64,000 nucleotides of DNA from Candidatus Saccharimonadota bacterium. GTDB lineage: Bacteria; Patescibacteriota; Saccharimonadia; Saccharimonadales; Saccharimonadaceae. Below, piece by piece: positions 36,678-46,208 of this stretch (positions are counted from its first letter, which is position 1; every line of letters starts with the position of its first letter). Position numbers and translations under genes: made by a program. The notes under the pieces are model-generated. The model was not told the origin of the DNA and ran no database searches. It saw only the letters and a program-made list of their open reading frames with translations. Where the stretch lies: assembly GCA_017460625.1 (NCBI GenBank), contig JAFUAT010000013.1:1-64000 (forward strand), given 5' to 3'.

Positions 36678-37586
36678 ATGGCAGAAAAACGTGATTATTA
36701 CGAAGTACTGGGCGTTTCTAAAAGCGCGTCTGATGATGAGATTAAGAAGGCTTATCGAAAGCTTGCAATTAAATATCATCCAGACCGAAATCCTGGCGAC
36801 AAGGAAGCGGAAGCAAAGTTTAAGGAAATTAACGAAGCGCATGAAGTTTTGTCTGATAAGCAAAAACGAGCTAGATATGATCAATTCGGTCATGCCGGAG
36901 TTGGTGGCGCTGGTGGATTTGGCGGCGGTGCATCCAATCCATTCGGAGGTGGTTTTAATTACAATGGTCAGACGTTTAACTTTGATTTTGGCAATGGGGG
37001 GATGTTTGATGATATTTTGGGAAGTTTATTTGGCTTTGGTGGGGCGCGTCGGCCAAGAAGAGGTGCGGATTATCAGGCGTCAGTGACGGTCACATTTGAA
37101 GAGGCAGTTTTTGGAACTACAAAGACAGTTGATAATAATGGCAAGAGCATGAAGATAAAAATCCCGGCTGGGATTGATGATGGGATGTCTATTCGTTTGA
37201 AAGGTAAAGGTGGTCCAGCTCCAGAAGGTGGAACGGAGCCAGGTGATTTGTATATTCGTGTGCGAGTGAAACCGCATAAATCTTTGATGCGGGAAGGTGC
37301 GATTATTTTGTCTGAACAGAGAATTGATATGGTAGATGCGGCGCTCGGTTGCGAAGTGGAAGTTGAGACGGTAGATGGACCAGTAGTGATGAAGGTGCCG
37401 GCTGGCACACAAAGTGGTACACCGTTTAAATTGTCTGGGCATGGTGTTCCGTTTAGAGAAGATGGAGATAGAGGCCCACACATTGTGACGATTTTGGTTG
37501 AAACACCAAAGAATTTGTCTAAGAAACAAAAAGAGTTACTCGAAGAATTTCGGAAGGCGAAAAAACACGGACTATTTTCTAGATAG
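36678..37586 (+). CDS. DnaJ-family co-chaperone without zinc fingers (DnaJ type II/CbpA-like)
   Basis: 302 residues from ATG 36678. The N-terminal J domain has the HPD triad at 34-36. It is followed by a Gly/Phe-rich linker (about 75-120) and two beta-barrel substrate-binding domains plus a dimerisation helix. The four CxxCxGxG zinc repeats of classical DnaJ are absent, so the class is II (CbpA-like), although it is under CIRCE control like a main dnaJ. It stimulates DnaK ATP hydrolysis and delivers clients. DnaK and GrpE are not in the window. Confidence 0.93.
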   Translation: MAEKRDYYEVLGVSKSASDDEIKKAYRKLAIKYHPDRNPGDKEAEAKFKEINEAHEVLSDKQKRARYDQFGHAGVGGAGGFGGGASNPFGGGFNYNGQTFNFDFGNGGMFDDILGSLFGFGGARRPRRGADYQASVTVTFEEAVFGTTKTVDNNGKSMKIKIPAGIDDGMSIRLKGKGGPAPEGGTEPGDLYIRVRVKPHKSLMREGAIILSEQRIDMVDAALGCEVEVETVDGPVVMKVPAGTQSGTPFKLSGHGVPFREDGDRGPHIVTILVETPKNLSKKQKELLEEFRKAKKHGLFSR

Positions 37587-37661
37587 AACTTAATTGTATA
37601 TGCTTGCTTTTTGTTTTTTTGGGGGTTAAAATAAAAACAATAAAACAAAGTGGAGGTTTAA

Positions 37662-37880
37662 ATGGGGAAATTGGAGGAGATGTTGGTCAGGAATGGGGTG
37701 GTTTATCGCAATCCTGACGGTTCGTCGGCATATATTGAGGGGAGCTTGGTTTCGAATTCGTTGGTGGTAAGAAACTCAGCTGGATGGGTGACACATAAAA
37801 TTGAAAGAGCTTGTAATGGAGCAGATCTTGTGGTGAGAAATGTTTCGACTGGGTGCGTGGAAATGAGAATTTCTGCCTAG
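37662..37880 (+). CDS. Small hypothetical protein (72 aa)
   Basis: 72 residues with GGAGG 8 bases before ATG 37662. The sequence alternates hydrophobic and polar residues and repeats a short unit (SLVVRNSAG, DLVVRNVSTG), suggesting two to three beta hairpins. Single cysteines are in ERACNG and TGCVEM. No signal peptide or membrane helix. No family recognised. The ribosome site and composition support a real gene standing alone between dnaJ and rny. Confidence 0.6.
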   Translation: MGKLEEMLVRNGVVYRNPDGSSAYIEGSLVSNSLVVRNSAGWVTHKIERACNGADLVVRNVSTGCVEMRISA

Positions 37881-37942
37881 GATTGTTTAGTTTGGCGTTG
37901 GGAAAATTTGCATGAGCCTTTTTCTTTTTGGAAAAAATATAG

Positions 37943-38012
37943 TATAATTAGGGTGGAAACTAATTAATTTGATGTTATTTGTTAACCCGTTGATATAGAG
38001 AAAAATATCAAC
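37943..38012 (+). promoter_or_regulatory. Promoter and hairpin leader of rny
   Basis: TATAAT at 37943-37948 gives an ~80-base leader, long for this window. It contains a hairpin GTTGATAT (37989-37996) / ATATCAAC (38005-38012) and then AAAGGGAA before ATG 38036. The hairpin could modulate translation or mRNA stability; RNase Y cleaving its own leader is speculative. Confidence 0.5.
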
Positions 38013-38035
38013 AAAAACAATTAGAAAGGGAATTT

Positions 38036-39553
38036 ATGGAGATTTTAATCCCAGTTATTGCCGCAGTGGTAGGTCTTGCGGCTGGGGCGGGGGGTATTTT
38101 TGCCTACAATAAACATAATGAAAACGGGGGAAAAGATAAGGCTGATGATTTAGTTCGTAAGGCTAAGCGTGAAGCTTCGGAAATTGTGCTTTCGGCTAGA
38201 AAGGAAGCCTCTTCTATTACTGAGAAAAATCAAGCAGAAGAAAATGAACGTCGTAAAGAATGGAAGAAGACAGAAAATCGTCTTTCGGAGCGCGAGACTG
38301 CGCTTGATTCAAAGCTTGATCAGCTTGAGAAAAAGACTGAGAAGTTGGCTAGCGAGGAAAAAGAGCTTGAAGATTTAAAGAATGAAGTTCGTGAGATTCG
38401 CAATAAACAGCACGAAAAATTGGAAAAAATCGCGGGGCTTTCTAAGACTGAAGCACGAGATAAATTGATGAAAATGACTGAGAATGATATTAAACAAGAT
38501 CTCGTGAATTTGGTAGCAAAAGAGCAAAAAGAAATTAAGCATGACGTAGATGAAACAGCTCAAGCGATTCTTCTTACTGCGATGGAGAGAATGTCTTCCG
38601 AAGTGACGGCGGATAGAACCGTGACGGCTTTAAAACTGCCTGATGATGATATGAAAGGCCGAATTATTGGTAAGGAAGGGCGCAATATTCAGGCTTTGCA
38701 AAGAGCAACTGGTGTAGATATTTTGGTTGATGATACTCCTGGGATGGTGGTTTTGTCTTCGTTTGACCCAATTAGGCGTCAGGTGGCTAGATATGCTTTG
38801 GAACGTTTGATGAAAGATGGACGAGTCAATCCTGCATCCATCGAAGAAGCTGTGGCTAAGGGTGAAAAGGAAATTGAAAAGGAAGTTGTAAGAGCTGGTG
38901 AAGATGCAGTGCGTGAAGTTGGATTGGTTGGTATTCCACGCGAGTTGGTGCATCTTTTGGGCGAATTAAAATTCCGTACATCTTATGGTCAGAATGTTCT
39001 TTTACATTCGATTGAGATGGCACATGTGGCGGGGATGATTGCTGAGGAAATCGGTGCAGATAAAAGAGTGGCGAAGACTGCGGCTCTCATGCATGATATG
39101 GGTAAAGCTGTGACGCATAAGATTGAAGGCAAACACGCGGAAATTGGTGCGGAGCTTGCTAAGAAATATGGCATGCCAGAGCCGGTGGTACATGCGATTG
39201 CTGCGCATCATGATGACATTGAACCAACTACACCTGAAGCGGTGATTATTAAGATTTGTGACGCAATGAGTGCGGCGCGTCCAGGGGCTCGAAATATTTC
39301 GGCGGAGAACTTTGCGGAACGGATGCGTGATCTTGAGAATATTGCAACATCGTTCCCAGGAATTGATAAAGCCTATGCGATTTCTGCAGGTAGGGAAGTG
39401 CGTGTGATTGTGGAACCAAAACAAATTGATGATTTATCGGCTCTTAAATTGGCACGAGATATTGCAAACAAGATTGAAGCGACGATGAGCTATCCTGGCG
39501 TGATTAAAGTGAATGTGATACGCGAGACGCGGGCAATTGAGTATGCGAAGTAG
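38036..39553 (+). CDS. rny: Ribonuclease Y
   Basis: 505 residues with the full RNase Y layout. An N-terminal membrane helix (about 3-24) is followed by a long charged coiled coil (about 35-190). A KH domain (GRIIGKEGRNIQALQRATG near 205-223) precedes an HD domain (HSIEMAHVAG and LMHDMGKA with the metal-binding His-Asp pair near 349-353). RNase Y is a membrane-bound endonuclease that starts mRNA decay. A normal-looking protein of the usual ~510-520 residue size. Confidence 0.97.
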   Translation: MEILIPVIAAVVGLAAGAGGIFAYNKHNENGGKDKADDLVRKAKREASEIVLSARKEASSITEKNQAEENERRKEWKKTENRLSERETALDSKLDQLEKKTEKLASEEKELEDLKNEVREIRNKQHEKLEKIAGLSKTEARDKLMKMTENDIKQDLVNLVAKEQKEIKHDVDETAQAILLTAMERMSSEVTADRTVTALKLPDDDMKGRIIGKEGRNIQALQRATGVDILVDDTPGMVVLSSFDPIRRQVARYALERLMKDGRVNPASIEEAVAKGEKEIEKEVVRAGEDAVREVGLVGIPRELVHLLGELKFRTSYGQNVLLHSIEMAHVAGMIAEEIGADKRVAKTAALMHDMGKAVTHKIEGKHAEIGAELAKKYGMPEPVVHAIAAHHDDIEPTTPEAVIIKICDAMSAARPGARNISAENFAERMRDLENIATSFPGIDKAYAISAGREVRVIVEPKQIDDLSALKLARDIANKIEATMSYPGVIKVNVIRETRAIEYAK

Positions 39554-39563
39554 GTGATTGAGC

Positions 39564-39592
39564 TTGACTAATTTTCATAAATGATGTATAAT
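39564..39592 (+). promoter_or_regulatory. Promoter of the second polysaccharide locus
   Basis: TTGACT (39564-39569), 17 bases, TATAAT (39587-39592). A mini-frame MGFCV starting at 39605 ends in TAATG over the start of the capD-like gene. Confidence 0.75.
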
Positions 39593-39621
39593 ATTATGCA
39601 GTTGATGGGTTTTTGTGTGTA

Positions 39622-41481
39622 ATGAGACGAAACGTTAGAAAAATATTATATAAGAAATTGCCACAGATTATTTTGCTATGTATTGCAGATTTAGCGGTGT
39701 TTTTGTTGGCTAGCTATTTGTCTTTGGCACTTAGATTTGATTTTGGTGAAATTCCAACGAATTTTTTAAATAATTTAGCCCACTCATTACCACTCAATGC
39801 AATAATTGTTTTGATCGTATTCTACCTGACAGGTCTTTACACTTCGGTCTGGCGTTATGCTTCGGTTGTTGAATTATTAAATGTAGTAGCAGCCTGTGCT
39901 TTTGTAGAATTATTTACCCTTGCTTTGAATTCGATGTTTTCGCTGGCCTTGCCAGCAAGTTTTTACTTTTTGCATTTTGTGTTGATGTTTATTCTTATTT
40001 CTGGCGTAAGATTTTCATACAGAATTTTAAGGATTATTATAAATAGTATAAGACGATACTCTAGTGATAAAACTAGGACGCTTTTGTTTGGGGCAGGCGA
40101 AGCTGGACGAATGGTGCTTGATGAAATGATGCGAAATGTAAATGCCAATTCGCAGATAATGTGTATTGTAGATGATGACAAAAAGAGATGGGGGACACGT
40201 CTTAGGAGAATTCCAATTGTGGGTGGCAGACATAAAATAGAAGATGCCGTAAAGAAATATAAAATTGAAGAAATCATTATCGCTATCCCGTCTGCTCCAA
40301 AGGATGAAATATCAAAAATCGTTACAGAATGTCAGAGAACTGATTGTGAAATAAAAATTTTGCCTTCAATTTTTAGAGAAATGAATAAAGATTCTGATAC
40401 AGCAGTGCAGGATAGTATTCGTCCAATTTCTTATGAAGACTTTCTTGGCAGGGACCAAATTGTAGTAAATAATGCAGAAATATTTGATAGTTTGATTGGA
40501 AAAACTATTTTAGTGACTGGCGGTGGAGGTTCGATTGGCTCGGAGCTTTGCCGACAAATTGCTAAGTGCAAACCAGAAAGATTGATTGTTTTTGATATAT
40601 ACGAGAATAATGCCTATGATATTCAACAAGAGCTGGTTAGAAAATATCCAGAGATGAAGCTTGAGACTATTATAGGATCTGTGCGGGATTATCAACGTCT
40701 TGAAAAAGTATTTACACAATATCATCCTGATTTAGTGTTTCATGCTGCTGCACATAAACATGTCCCTCTGATGGAAGTGAGTCCAAATGAAGCGGTAAAG
40801 AATAATTGCCTTGGTACATTGAATACTGTAAAGTTAGCAGATAAATATAAGGTGAAGAAGTTTGTGCTGATTTCGACTGATAAAGCAGTGCGTCCAACTA
40901 ATGTGATGGGTGCGACTAAAAGAATATGCGAGATGATCGTGCAAACTTATGATAAGATTAGTGAAACTGATTTTGTGGCGGTAAGGTTTGGAAATGTGCT
41001 TGGGTCAAATGGTTCTGTAATTCCGCTATTTTTGAAGCAGATTGAAAATGGTGGACCAGTAACTGTGACCGACAAAGAAGTGACACGATATTTTATGACA
41101 ATTCCAGAAGCGGTTAGTTTAGTGATACAAGCGAGCGTATATGCAAAAGGTGGTGAGATATTTGTTTTGGATATGGGTAAACCAGTTAAAATATATGATC
41201 TTGCTAAGCAGATTATTCGTTATAAAGGCTATAAACCTGACAAAGATATAAAAATTGAGATTACCGGGCTTCGTCCTGGCGAAAAAATGTATGAAGAAAT
41301 GTTGATGGACGAAGAGGGAATGAAATCTACGCCAAACAAATTGATTTTTATCGGGCATCCAATTGCAATTAAATCAACATTTTTGGTTCAGCTCGAGGAT
41401 TTAATAAGAGAATCAAAAAACAATTCTGAAGCGATTAAACAGTCGGTGGCAAAGATTGTAGATACATATAAGGTTGAATAA
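39622..41481 (+). CDS. CapD/WbpM-like nucleoside-diphosphate-sugar 4,6-dehydratase
   Basis: 619 residues from ATG 39622. Four N-terminal membrane helices (to ~130) are followed by a first Rossmann domain (LLFGAGEAGRMVLDEM) and then the catalytic SDR domain with ILVTGGGGSIGSELCRQ. The active site has STDKAVRPTNVMGATKR, in which the usual Tyr of Y-x3-K is Met, as in CapD/WbpM/FlaA1 enzymes. They make UDP-4-keto-6-deoxy-GlcNAc for unusual amino sugars such as FucNAc, QuiNAc or bacillosamine. It starts the second polysaccharide locus, just before the priming transferase. Confidence 0.9.
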   Translation: MRRNVRKILYKKLPQIILLCIADLAVFLLASYLSLALRFDFGEIPTNFLNNLAHSLPLNAIIVLIVFYLTGLYTSVWRYASVVELLNVVAACAFVELFTLALNSMFSLALPASFYFLHFVLMFILISGVRFSYRILRIIINSIRRYSSDKTRTLLFGAGEAGRMVLDEMMRNVNANSQIMCIVDDDKKRWGTRLRRIPIVGGRHKIEDAVKKYKIEEIIIAIPSAPKDEISKIVTECQRTDCEIKILPSIFREMNKDSDTAVQDSIRPISYEDFLGRDQIVVNNAEIFDSLIGKTILVTGGGGSIGSELCRQIAKCKPERLIVFDIYENNAYDIQQELVRKYPEMKLETIIGSVRDYQRLEKVFTQYHPDLVFHAAAHKHVPLMEVSPNEAVKNNCLGTLNTVKLADKYKVKKFVLISTDKAVRPTNVMGATKRICEMIVQTYDKISETDFVAVRFGNVLGSNGSVIPLFLKQIENGGPVTVTDKEVTRYFMTIPEAVSLVIQASVYAKGGEIFVLDMGKPVKIYDLAKQIIRYKGYKPDKDIKIEITGLRPGEKMYEEMLMDEEGMKSTPNKLIFIGHPIAIKSTFLVQLEDLIRESKNNSEAIKQSVAKIVDTYKVE

Positions 41482-41482
41482 A

Positions 41483-42058
41483 ATGTATAAGGTATTTATT
41501 AAAAGGATTTTGGATTTTATTATTTCTATATGTGCGATACTTATTTTGTTTATTCCGATGATTGTGATAGCCATCTCTGTTTTTATTTCTGATCCTGGAC
41601 CTATATTCTATACGCAAAAAAGATTTGGGAAAAATAAGAAGTATTTTTATATTATCAAATATAGAACAATGAAGGTTAACACCCCTGATTTGCCTACGGA
41701 TAAATTGAAGAATCCTGAACAGTATGTGACTGGGTGCGGGAAAATTTTGAGAAGATTTAGTTTAGATGAATTGCCGCAACTGTTTAATATATTAGTGGGG
41801 CAAATGAGTTTTGTGGGGCCGAGACCGGCGCTTTGGAATCAGACGGAACTGATGAAGATGCGGGATAAAAATGGGTCTTCTTTGCTTCGGCCAGGTTTGA
41901 CGGGCTGGGCACAAATCAATGGGCGAGATGATATTCCTGAAAAATTGAAGGCTAAGTTTGATGGTGAATACGCACAAAGGATTAGTTTTTTGTTTGATTG
42001 TAAGTGTTTTTTTGGGACATTCAAAAAGGCACTTAAACATGATGGTGTAGCTGAATAA
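41483..42058 (+). CDS. Priming phosphoglycosyltransferase (PglC/WcaJ-type sugar transferase)
   Basis: 191 residues from ATG 41483, one base after the previous stop. A single re-entrant membrane helix (about 8-32) precedes DPGPIFYTQKRFG, YRTM, the catalytic-region LDELPQLFNIL, GQMSFVGPRP, and PGLTGWAQINGRD. These are hallmarks of monotopic phosphoglycosyltransferases, which transfer a sugar-1-phosphate from a UDP-sugar to undecaprenyl phosphate, the first step of repeat-unit synthesis. The short form resembles PglC more than the long WbaP/WcaJ. Confidence 0.92.
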   Translation: MYKVFIKRILDFIISICAILILFIPMIVIAISVFISDPGPIFYTQKRFGKNKKYFYIIKYRTMKVNTPDLPTDKLKNPEQYVTGCGKILRRFSLDELPQLFNILVGQMSFVGPRPALWNQTELMKMRDKNGSSLLRPGLTGWAQINGRDDIPEKLKAKFDGEYAQRISFLFDCKCFFGTFKKALKHDGVAE

Positions 42059-42108
42059 ACATATTTATTATGATGGCAGGCTAGGAATGTGTTTATGGGG
42101 TGGAATAG

Positions 42109-42137
42109 TTGACGAATTTCGGTAAGTGTGATATAAT
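42109..42137 (+). promoter_or_regulatory. Promoter before glycosyltransferase operon
   Basis: TTGACG (42109-42114), exactly 17 bases, then TATAAT (42132-42137) with the TGTGA extension. The leader to TTG 42182 is about 40 bases and contains AAGGA. Confidence 0.78.
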
Positions 42138-42181
42138 TGGGTTATAAAAAGTTTGTGTTTTTGCTGTAAAAAGGATGTAAA

Positions 42182-42844
42182 TTGGCAACCAAAAATCAAT
42201 TAAAAAGAATGAATAAAAGCGAGCCACTTGTAAGTATAGTGATGCCAGTTTTTAATGGTGCTAATTGTATTGATGAAACAATCCATTCTGTTTTGGGACA
42301 AACCTATGATAATTTTGAATTAATCATCGTTGACGATGCATCGACGGACAATACTTTAGATGTTGTTGATCAATTCAAAAATGATAAGATAAAGGTGATT
42401 CGGTCTAAAAGAAATTGTGGCGCAGTGAGAGCTACAAATCGTGGGATAAGGGCGGCGCGTGGTGAGTATTTAGCTTTTATTGACGCTAATGATAGATGGC
42501 AACCGGGCAAGTTGAAACAACAAATTGAGTTTATGTCTGAAAATAAGGCGGCTTTTTCGTTTGCAAGTTATGTTTTTGCTGATAAGAATGGAAGACCAAA
42601 TGGAAGAGTAGTGAGAGCGCCGGCTTCGATTGATTTTGCGAAGAATAAGGTTATTATGACTTCTACTGTAATGCTAAATATGAATGGGCTAAACAGAAGC
42701 GGTGTAAAGATGGAGCAGGGTGACAAGAAGTGGCAGAGAATGTTTGATGAAACGGAACGAGCGTACGGTATGCATGAAGTGATGGCGATACGTGGGTATG
42801 ATTTAAAAGTGCCAATTTGGAAGAAGGTTTGGAGGAGGGTGTGA
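42182..42844 (+). CDS. Family 2 glycosyltransferase (short)
   Basis: 220 residues, probably from TTG 42182, since AAGGA lies 7 bases upstream; ATG 42209 is an alternative. GT2 motifs: VSIVMPVFNGA, LIIVDDASTDNT, and AFIDANDRWQPG, where the DxD is DAND. The C-terminal half is shorter than in usual GT2 enzymes, but YGMHEVMAIRGYDLKVPIWKK fits small GT2 homologs. It overlaps the next gene as TGATG. First in a run of sugar-transfer genes after the priming enzyme. Confidence 0.8.
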   Translation: MATKNQLKRMNKSEPLVSIVMPVFNGANCIDETIHSVLGQTYDNFELIIVDDASTDNTLDVVDQFKNDKIKVIRSKRNCGAVRATNRGIRAARGEYLAFIDANDRWQPGKLKQQIEFMSENKAAFSFASYVFADKNGRPNGRVVRAPASIDFAKNKVIMTSTVMLNMNGLNRSGVKMEQGDKKWQRMFDETERAYGMHEVMAIRGYDLKVPIWKKVWRRV

Positions 42845-43956
42845 TGGGACGGAAATTCATGATAATCGCACCACTTTGTAAGTCACTAGTTAATTTTCGT
42901 GGTGATTTAATGAAAGATATCCGGGATAAAGGATATGACATTGTGGCTGTAATTCCTGATAATACGGAAAAAGATTTTTTTAAGAACAATAATATAAAAG
43001 TTCGGCTAGTCGATTTAGATAAGAATTCTGTATCCGTTTTTGGTTCTTTGGGATATTTTAATAATTTGAAGAAGATAATTAAAGAAGAAAAACCAGATAT
43101 TGTATTTTCGTATACGATTAAGCCAGTGATTTTTGGTTCGGTGGCGGCACATAAAGTTGGAGTGAAGGAAATCTATTCTTTGATTTGTGGACTGGGGATG
43201 TTGTTCTGTTCGGATTCTTTGAAAATTAAGGTTTTGAGATTTTTGGGCGGGAGAATGTATAAGCATGCCTTGAAATATAATGATAAAGTGATTTTTCAAA
43301 ATCAGGATGACATAAATGAATTTGTAAAAAGAGGATATGTCAAGCGAAGCCAATGTGAACTTGTAAACGGTTCTGGTGTAAATTTGAAAAAATTTTCTAG
43401 AAATGAGTTACCCAAGAAAGACGTTTCGTTTTTGATGGTATCGAGGGTTCTGAAAGAAAAAGGTGTGATGGAATATTTTGAAGCGGCAAAGCTTGTAAAA
43501 GAAAAATATCCTGATGTAAAGTTTTCTTATATCGGACAAGTCGATAAAAATAAAAATGCGTTGCCATTTGATTTACTAAAACCATATATTGATTCTGGTG
43601 TAGTGGAATATATTCCAGAAACAAAGGAGGTGGAAAAATATGTAGCTAAGTGTAGTGTGTTTGTTTTGCCGTCGTATTATTGTGAAGGTATTCCGAAGAC
43701 TCTGCTTGAAGCTACGGCGATGGGAAGGCCGATTATTACAACTAAGACACCTGGGTGCAAAGAGACTGTGATTGAAGGTGAAAATGGGTTATTCGTAAAG
43801 ACTCGTGATGCTAAAGATTTGGCCGAAAAGATGATTTGGATGATTGAACATAAAGATAAGTTGCAGAAGATGGGGGATAAATCGTTTGAGATTTGTAAAG
43901 AGAAGTTTGAGATTGGAATAATTGATGAGAAGATGATGGGGGTGATGGGAATATAG
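42844..43956 (+). CDS. Glycosyltransferase family 4
   Basis: 370 residues from ATG 42844, overlapping the previous TGA. GT-B fold: N-terminal KFMIIAPLCKSLVNFRGDLM and PDIVFSYTIKP; the C-terminal half has FLMVSRVLKEKGVMEYFEAA and VLPSYYCEGIPKTLLEATAMGRP, the donor-binding E-x7-E motif of GT4 enzymes. Related sequences often transfer amino sugars or galactose to lipid-linked intermediates; the exact sugar is not readable. Confidence 0.9.
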   Translation: MGRKFMIIAPLCKSLVNFRGDLMKDIRDKGYDIVAVIPDNTEKDFFKNNNIKVRLVDLDKNSVSVFGSLGYFNNLKKIIKEEKPDIVFSYTIKPVIFGSVAAHKVGVKEIYSLICGLGMLFCSDSLKIKVLRFLGGRMYKHALKYNDKVIFQNQDDINEFVKRGYVKRSQCELVNGSGVNLKKFSRNELPKKDVSFLMVSRVLKEKGVMEYFEAAKLVKEKYPDVKFSYIGQVDKNKNALPFDLLKPYIDSGVVEYIPETKEVEKYVAKCSVFVLPSYYCEGIPKTLLEATAMGRPIITTKTPGCKETVIEGENGLFVKTRDAKDLAEKMIWMIEHKDKLQKMGDKSFEICKEKFEIGIIDEKMMGVMGI

Positions 43957-43958
43957 GT

Positions 43959-46208
43959 ATGAGCGACAAGAAAGAGCCAATTAGGATTTTGCAGTATATC
44001 GGAAGTTTGGAAACTGGCGGTTCTCAATCGATGATTATGAACATCTATCGAAATATCGATAGAAGTAAAGTACAGTTTGATTTCGTCGTGGATAGAAAAG
44101 ACAAAAATGATTTGTTTTATAAAGACGAGATAGAGTCGCTCGGTGGGAAAGTCTATGTTTTTGATGAATATTTTAAAGGCTATAATTATTTTGCTTTTGC
44201 GAGACAATGGAGGGAGTTTTTCAAAAAACATCCTGAATATAAAATTATTCATTGCCATGTAAGGAGTGTGGCTTCTATAGTGTTGAAGGTTGCTAAGCGG
44301 AATGGTTTGGTGACGATTTGTCATAGTCATAATACGTCGAATGGAAAAGGTATAAAAGCTGTTGCGAAGAAAATGCTACAAAGTAAAATACATAAAAATT
44401 GCGATTATTATTTTGCGTGTTCTAGAGATGCTGCGGAATGGCTATATGGAGATAAAATCGCAAAATCCGATAAATGCATAATACTAAACAATGCGATAGA
44501 AGTTGATAAATATAGATTTAACCAAAACTATCGAGATGAAATAAGAAAAAAATATGGGATTTCTGATGACGTATATTTAATTGGGTATGTGGGCAGATTC
44601 GAAAAACAAAAGAACCATGAGTTTATTTTTAGGCTAATTGAAGGTGCAAAGGACGACAATGGAACCATTTTTATGCTATGCGGAGATGGTACATTAAAAG
44701 CAAATTTTCAGAAAAGAATAGAAGAAGTTGGACTTAAAGATAAAGTAATTTTTGTATCTGGTAATACAGAAATTTATAAATACTACGATGCTTTTGATTA
44801 TTTCGTTTTGCCGTCTTTATATGAGGGACTGGGTATGGTTTTAATTGAAGCACAATTTTCTGGGCTTACGTGTTTGGTCTCTCCGAATATTCCTGCTGAA
44901 GCGAAAATTTCGAAAAATTTTATAGTAAGAGATTTATTGGAACAAGAATGGGAAAAAGAGATAGTTAAGAAAAAGGTAAACCAAAAAAGAGGCGAAGTGA
45001 AATTATTGGATAACGCAAGGAGATTTGATATTTTGCCTGTTGCGAGAGAGATGCAGCGGTTTTATTTAGAAAAAGGTGACGGAATGACGAAACAGAAAAA
45101 AACGTTTGTTTTTATAACAAACACAGATTATGTGAAGGGGAATCTTACTGGTGGTCATAGGAGATTTTTAGAGCTAGTTAATGGCTTAAGTATAGAAAAT
45201 GAAGTGATTTTAATTTCAAAGAAAATTCCAGGGCTTAAAAAAGATAATATGAAATTTATTGAAATAAAGGAAAATAAGCACAGGTTTTTACCTGCTCATA
45301 TATATAAAATATTGACAATCTATAAGGTCTTACGAAGAGAGCGAAAAAACATTCAGTATGACTATGCGATTTCTTTTGGGCCTGTAGATACTATTTCCTA
45401 TAAAATTAGTGGGTATAATAATATTGTTATGCTTCTTAGGGAGGATTTTGTAGGTTACAGAAAAGTAGTTGGGATGTCCGCTGTCAAAATGGAATACTTT
45501 AAATTATTAGAAAGATATGCGGTTAAGAATTCTCAGAAGATTATTGTGCAATGTGAAGATGATAAAGAAGCGTTAATAAAAAGGCTTGGAGAGAAAGTAA
45601 GACAAAAAATTTATATACAACCTAATAATATTAATGCTTCATGGATATCGGAGAGTAAAATTGAAAGAAAAAAACGTGATGATGGGGTGGTTAGAATTGC
45701 TTTTATTGGGAATTTTTCGGACAACAGAAAAGGACATAGCTTGCTCCTCCCTGCTGTGGCTAAAATAATAGACGAAGGATACAATATAGAATTGTATGTT
45801 GTTGGCGATGGTAGGCAGTTAGAAAAATATAGAGATGAATATGGTAACTATCAAAGAATGAAGTTTCTGGGAAGAGTGAAGAATGTAGGAGAGATTTTAA
45901 GTAAGTCGGATTTCGTAGTGGTGCCATCTTTGATGGATTCTTGTCCTAATACTGTGTTGGAAGGTATAAATATTGGAGTGCCGGTTTATGGAACAGATAT
46001 AGGCGGAATCAAGGAGATATTGCAAGACAAAAATTACTTGTTCGAGCCAGATGTTGATTCAATTTATACGTTTATTAAGAAAAAAATTGATATTGGAGAT
46101 TATGCTAGCGATGGAATAAAACAGAAAGTTATAAAACGCAGACTGACATTTGACTGGAGCGACAAAATACAGAATATTATAGACGGAAAGAATGGGGCAA
46201 ATAGATGA
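43959..46208 (+). CDS. Fused pair of family 4 glycosyltransferases
   Basis: 749 residues containing two complete GT-B enzymes in one frame. The first (about 1-370) begins ILQYIGSLETGGSQSMIMNIYR and has IGYVGRFEKQKNHEF and VLPSLYEGLGMVLIEAQFSG. The second (about 376-745) has TGGHRRFLELVNG, RIAFIGNFSDNRKGH and VVPSLMDSCPNTVLEGINIG. The join is a Met at residue 376 (ATG 45084) with an AAGGTG-like site upstream, indicating that two genes were fused, perhaps recently. One chain could add two successive sugars. The next gene overlaps its stop. Confidence 0.88.
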   Translation: MSDKKEPIRILQYIGSLETGGSQSMIMNIYRNIDRSKVQFDFVVDRKDKNDLFYKDEIESLGGKVYVFDEYFKGYNYFAFARQWREFFKKHPEYKIIHCHVRSVASIVLKVAKRNGLVTICHSHNTSNGKGIKAVAKKMLQSKIHKNCDYYFACSRDAAEWLYGDKIAKSDKCIILNNAIEVDKYRFNQNYRDEIRKKYGISDDVYLIGYVGRFEKQKNHEFIFRLIEGAKDDNGTIFMLCGDGTLKANFQKRIEEVGLKDKVIFVSGNTEIYKYYDAFDYFVLPSLYEGLGMVLIEAQFSGLTCLVSPNIPAEAKISKNFIVRDLLEQEWEKEIVKKKVNQKRGEVKLLDNARRFDILPVAREMQRFYLEKGDGMTKQKKTFVFITNTDYVKGNLTGGHRRFLELVNGLSIENEVILISKKIPGLKKDNMKFIEIKENKHRFLPAHIYKILTIYKVLRRERKNIQYDYAISFGPVDTISYKISGYNNIVMLLREDFVGYRKVVGMSAVKMEYFKLLERYAVKNSQKIIVQCEDDKEALIKRLGEKVRQKIYIQPNNINASWISESKIERKKRDDGVVRIAFIGNFSDNRKGHSLLLPAVAKIIDEGYNIELYVVGDGRQLEKYRDEYGNYQRMKFLGRVKNVGEILSKSDFVVVPSLMDSCPNTVLEGINIGVPVYGTDIGGIKEILQDKNYLFEPDVDSIYTFIKKKIDIGDYASDGIKQKVIKRRLTFDWSDKIQNIIDGKNGANR

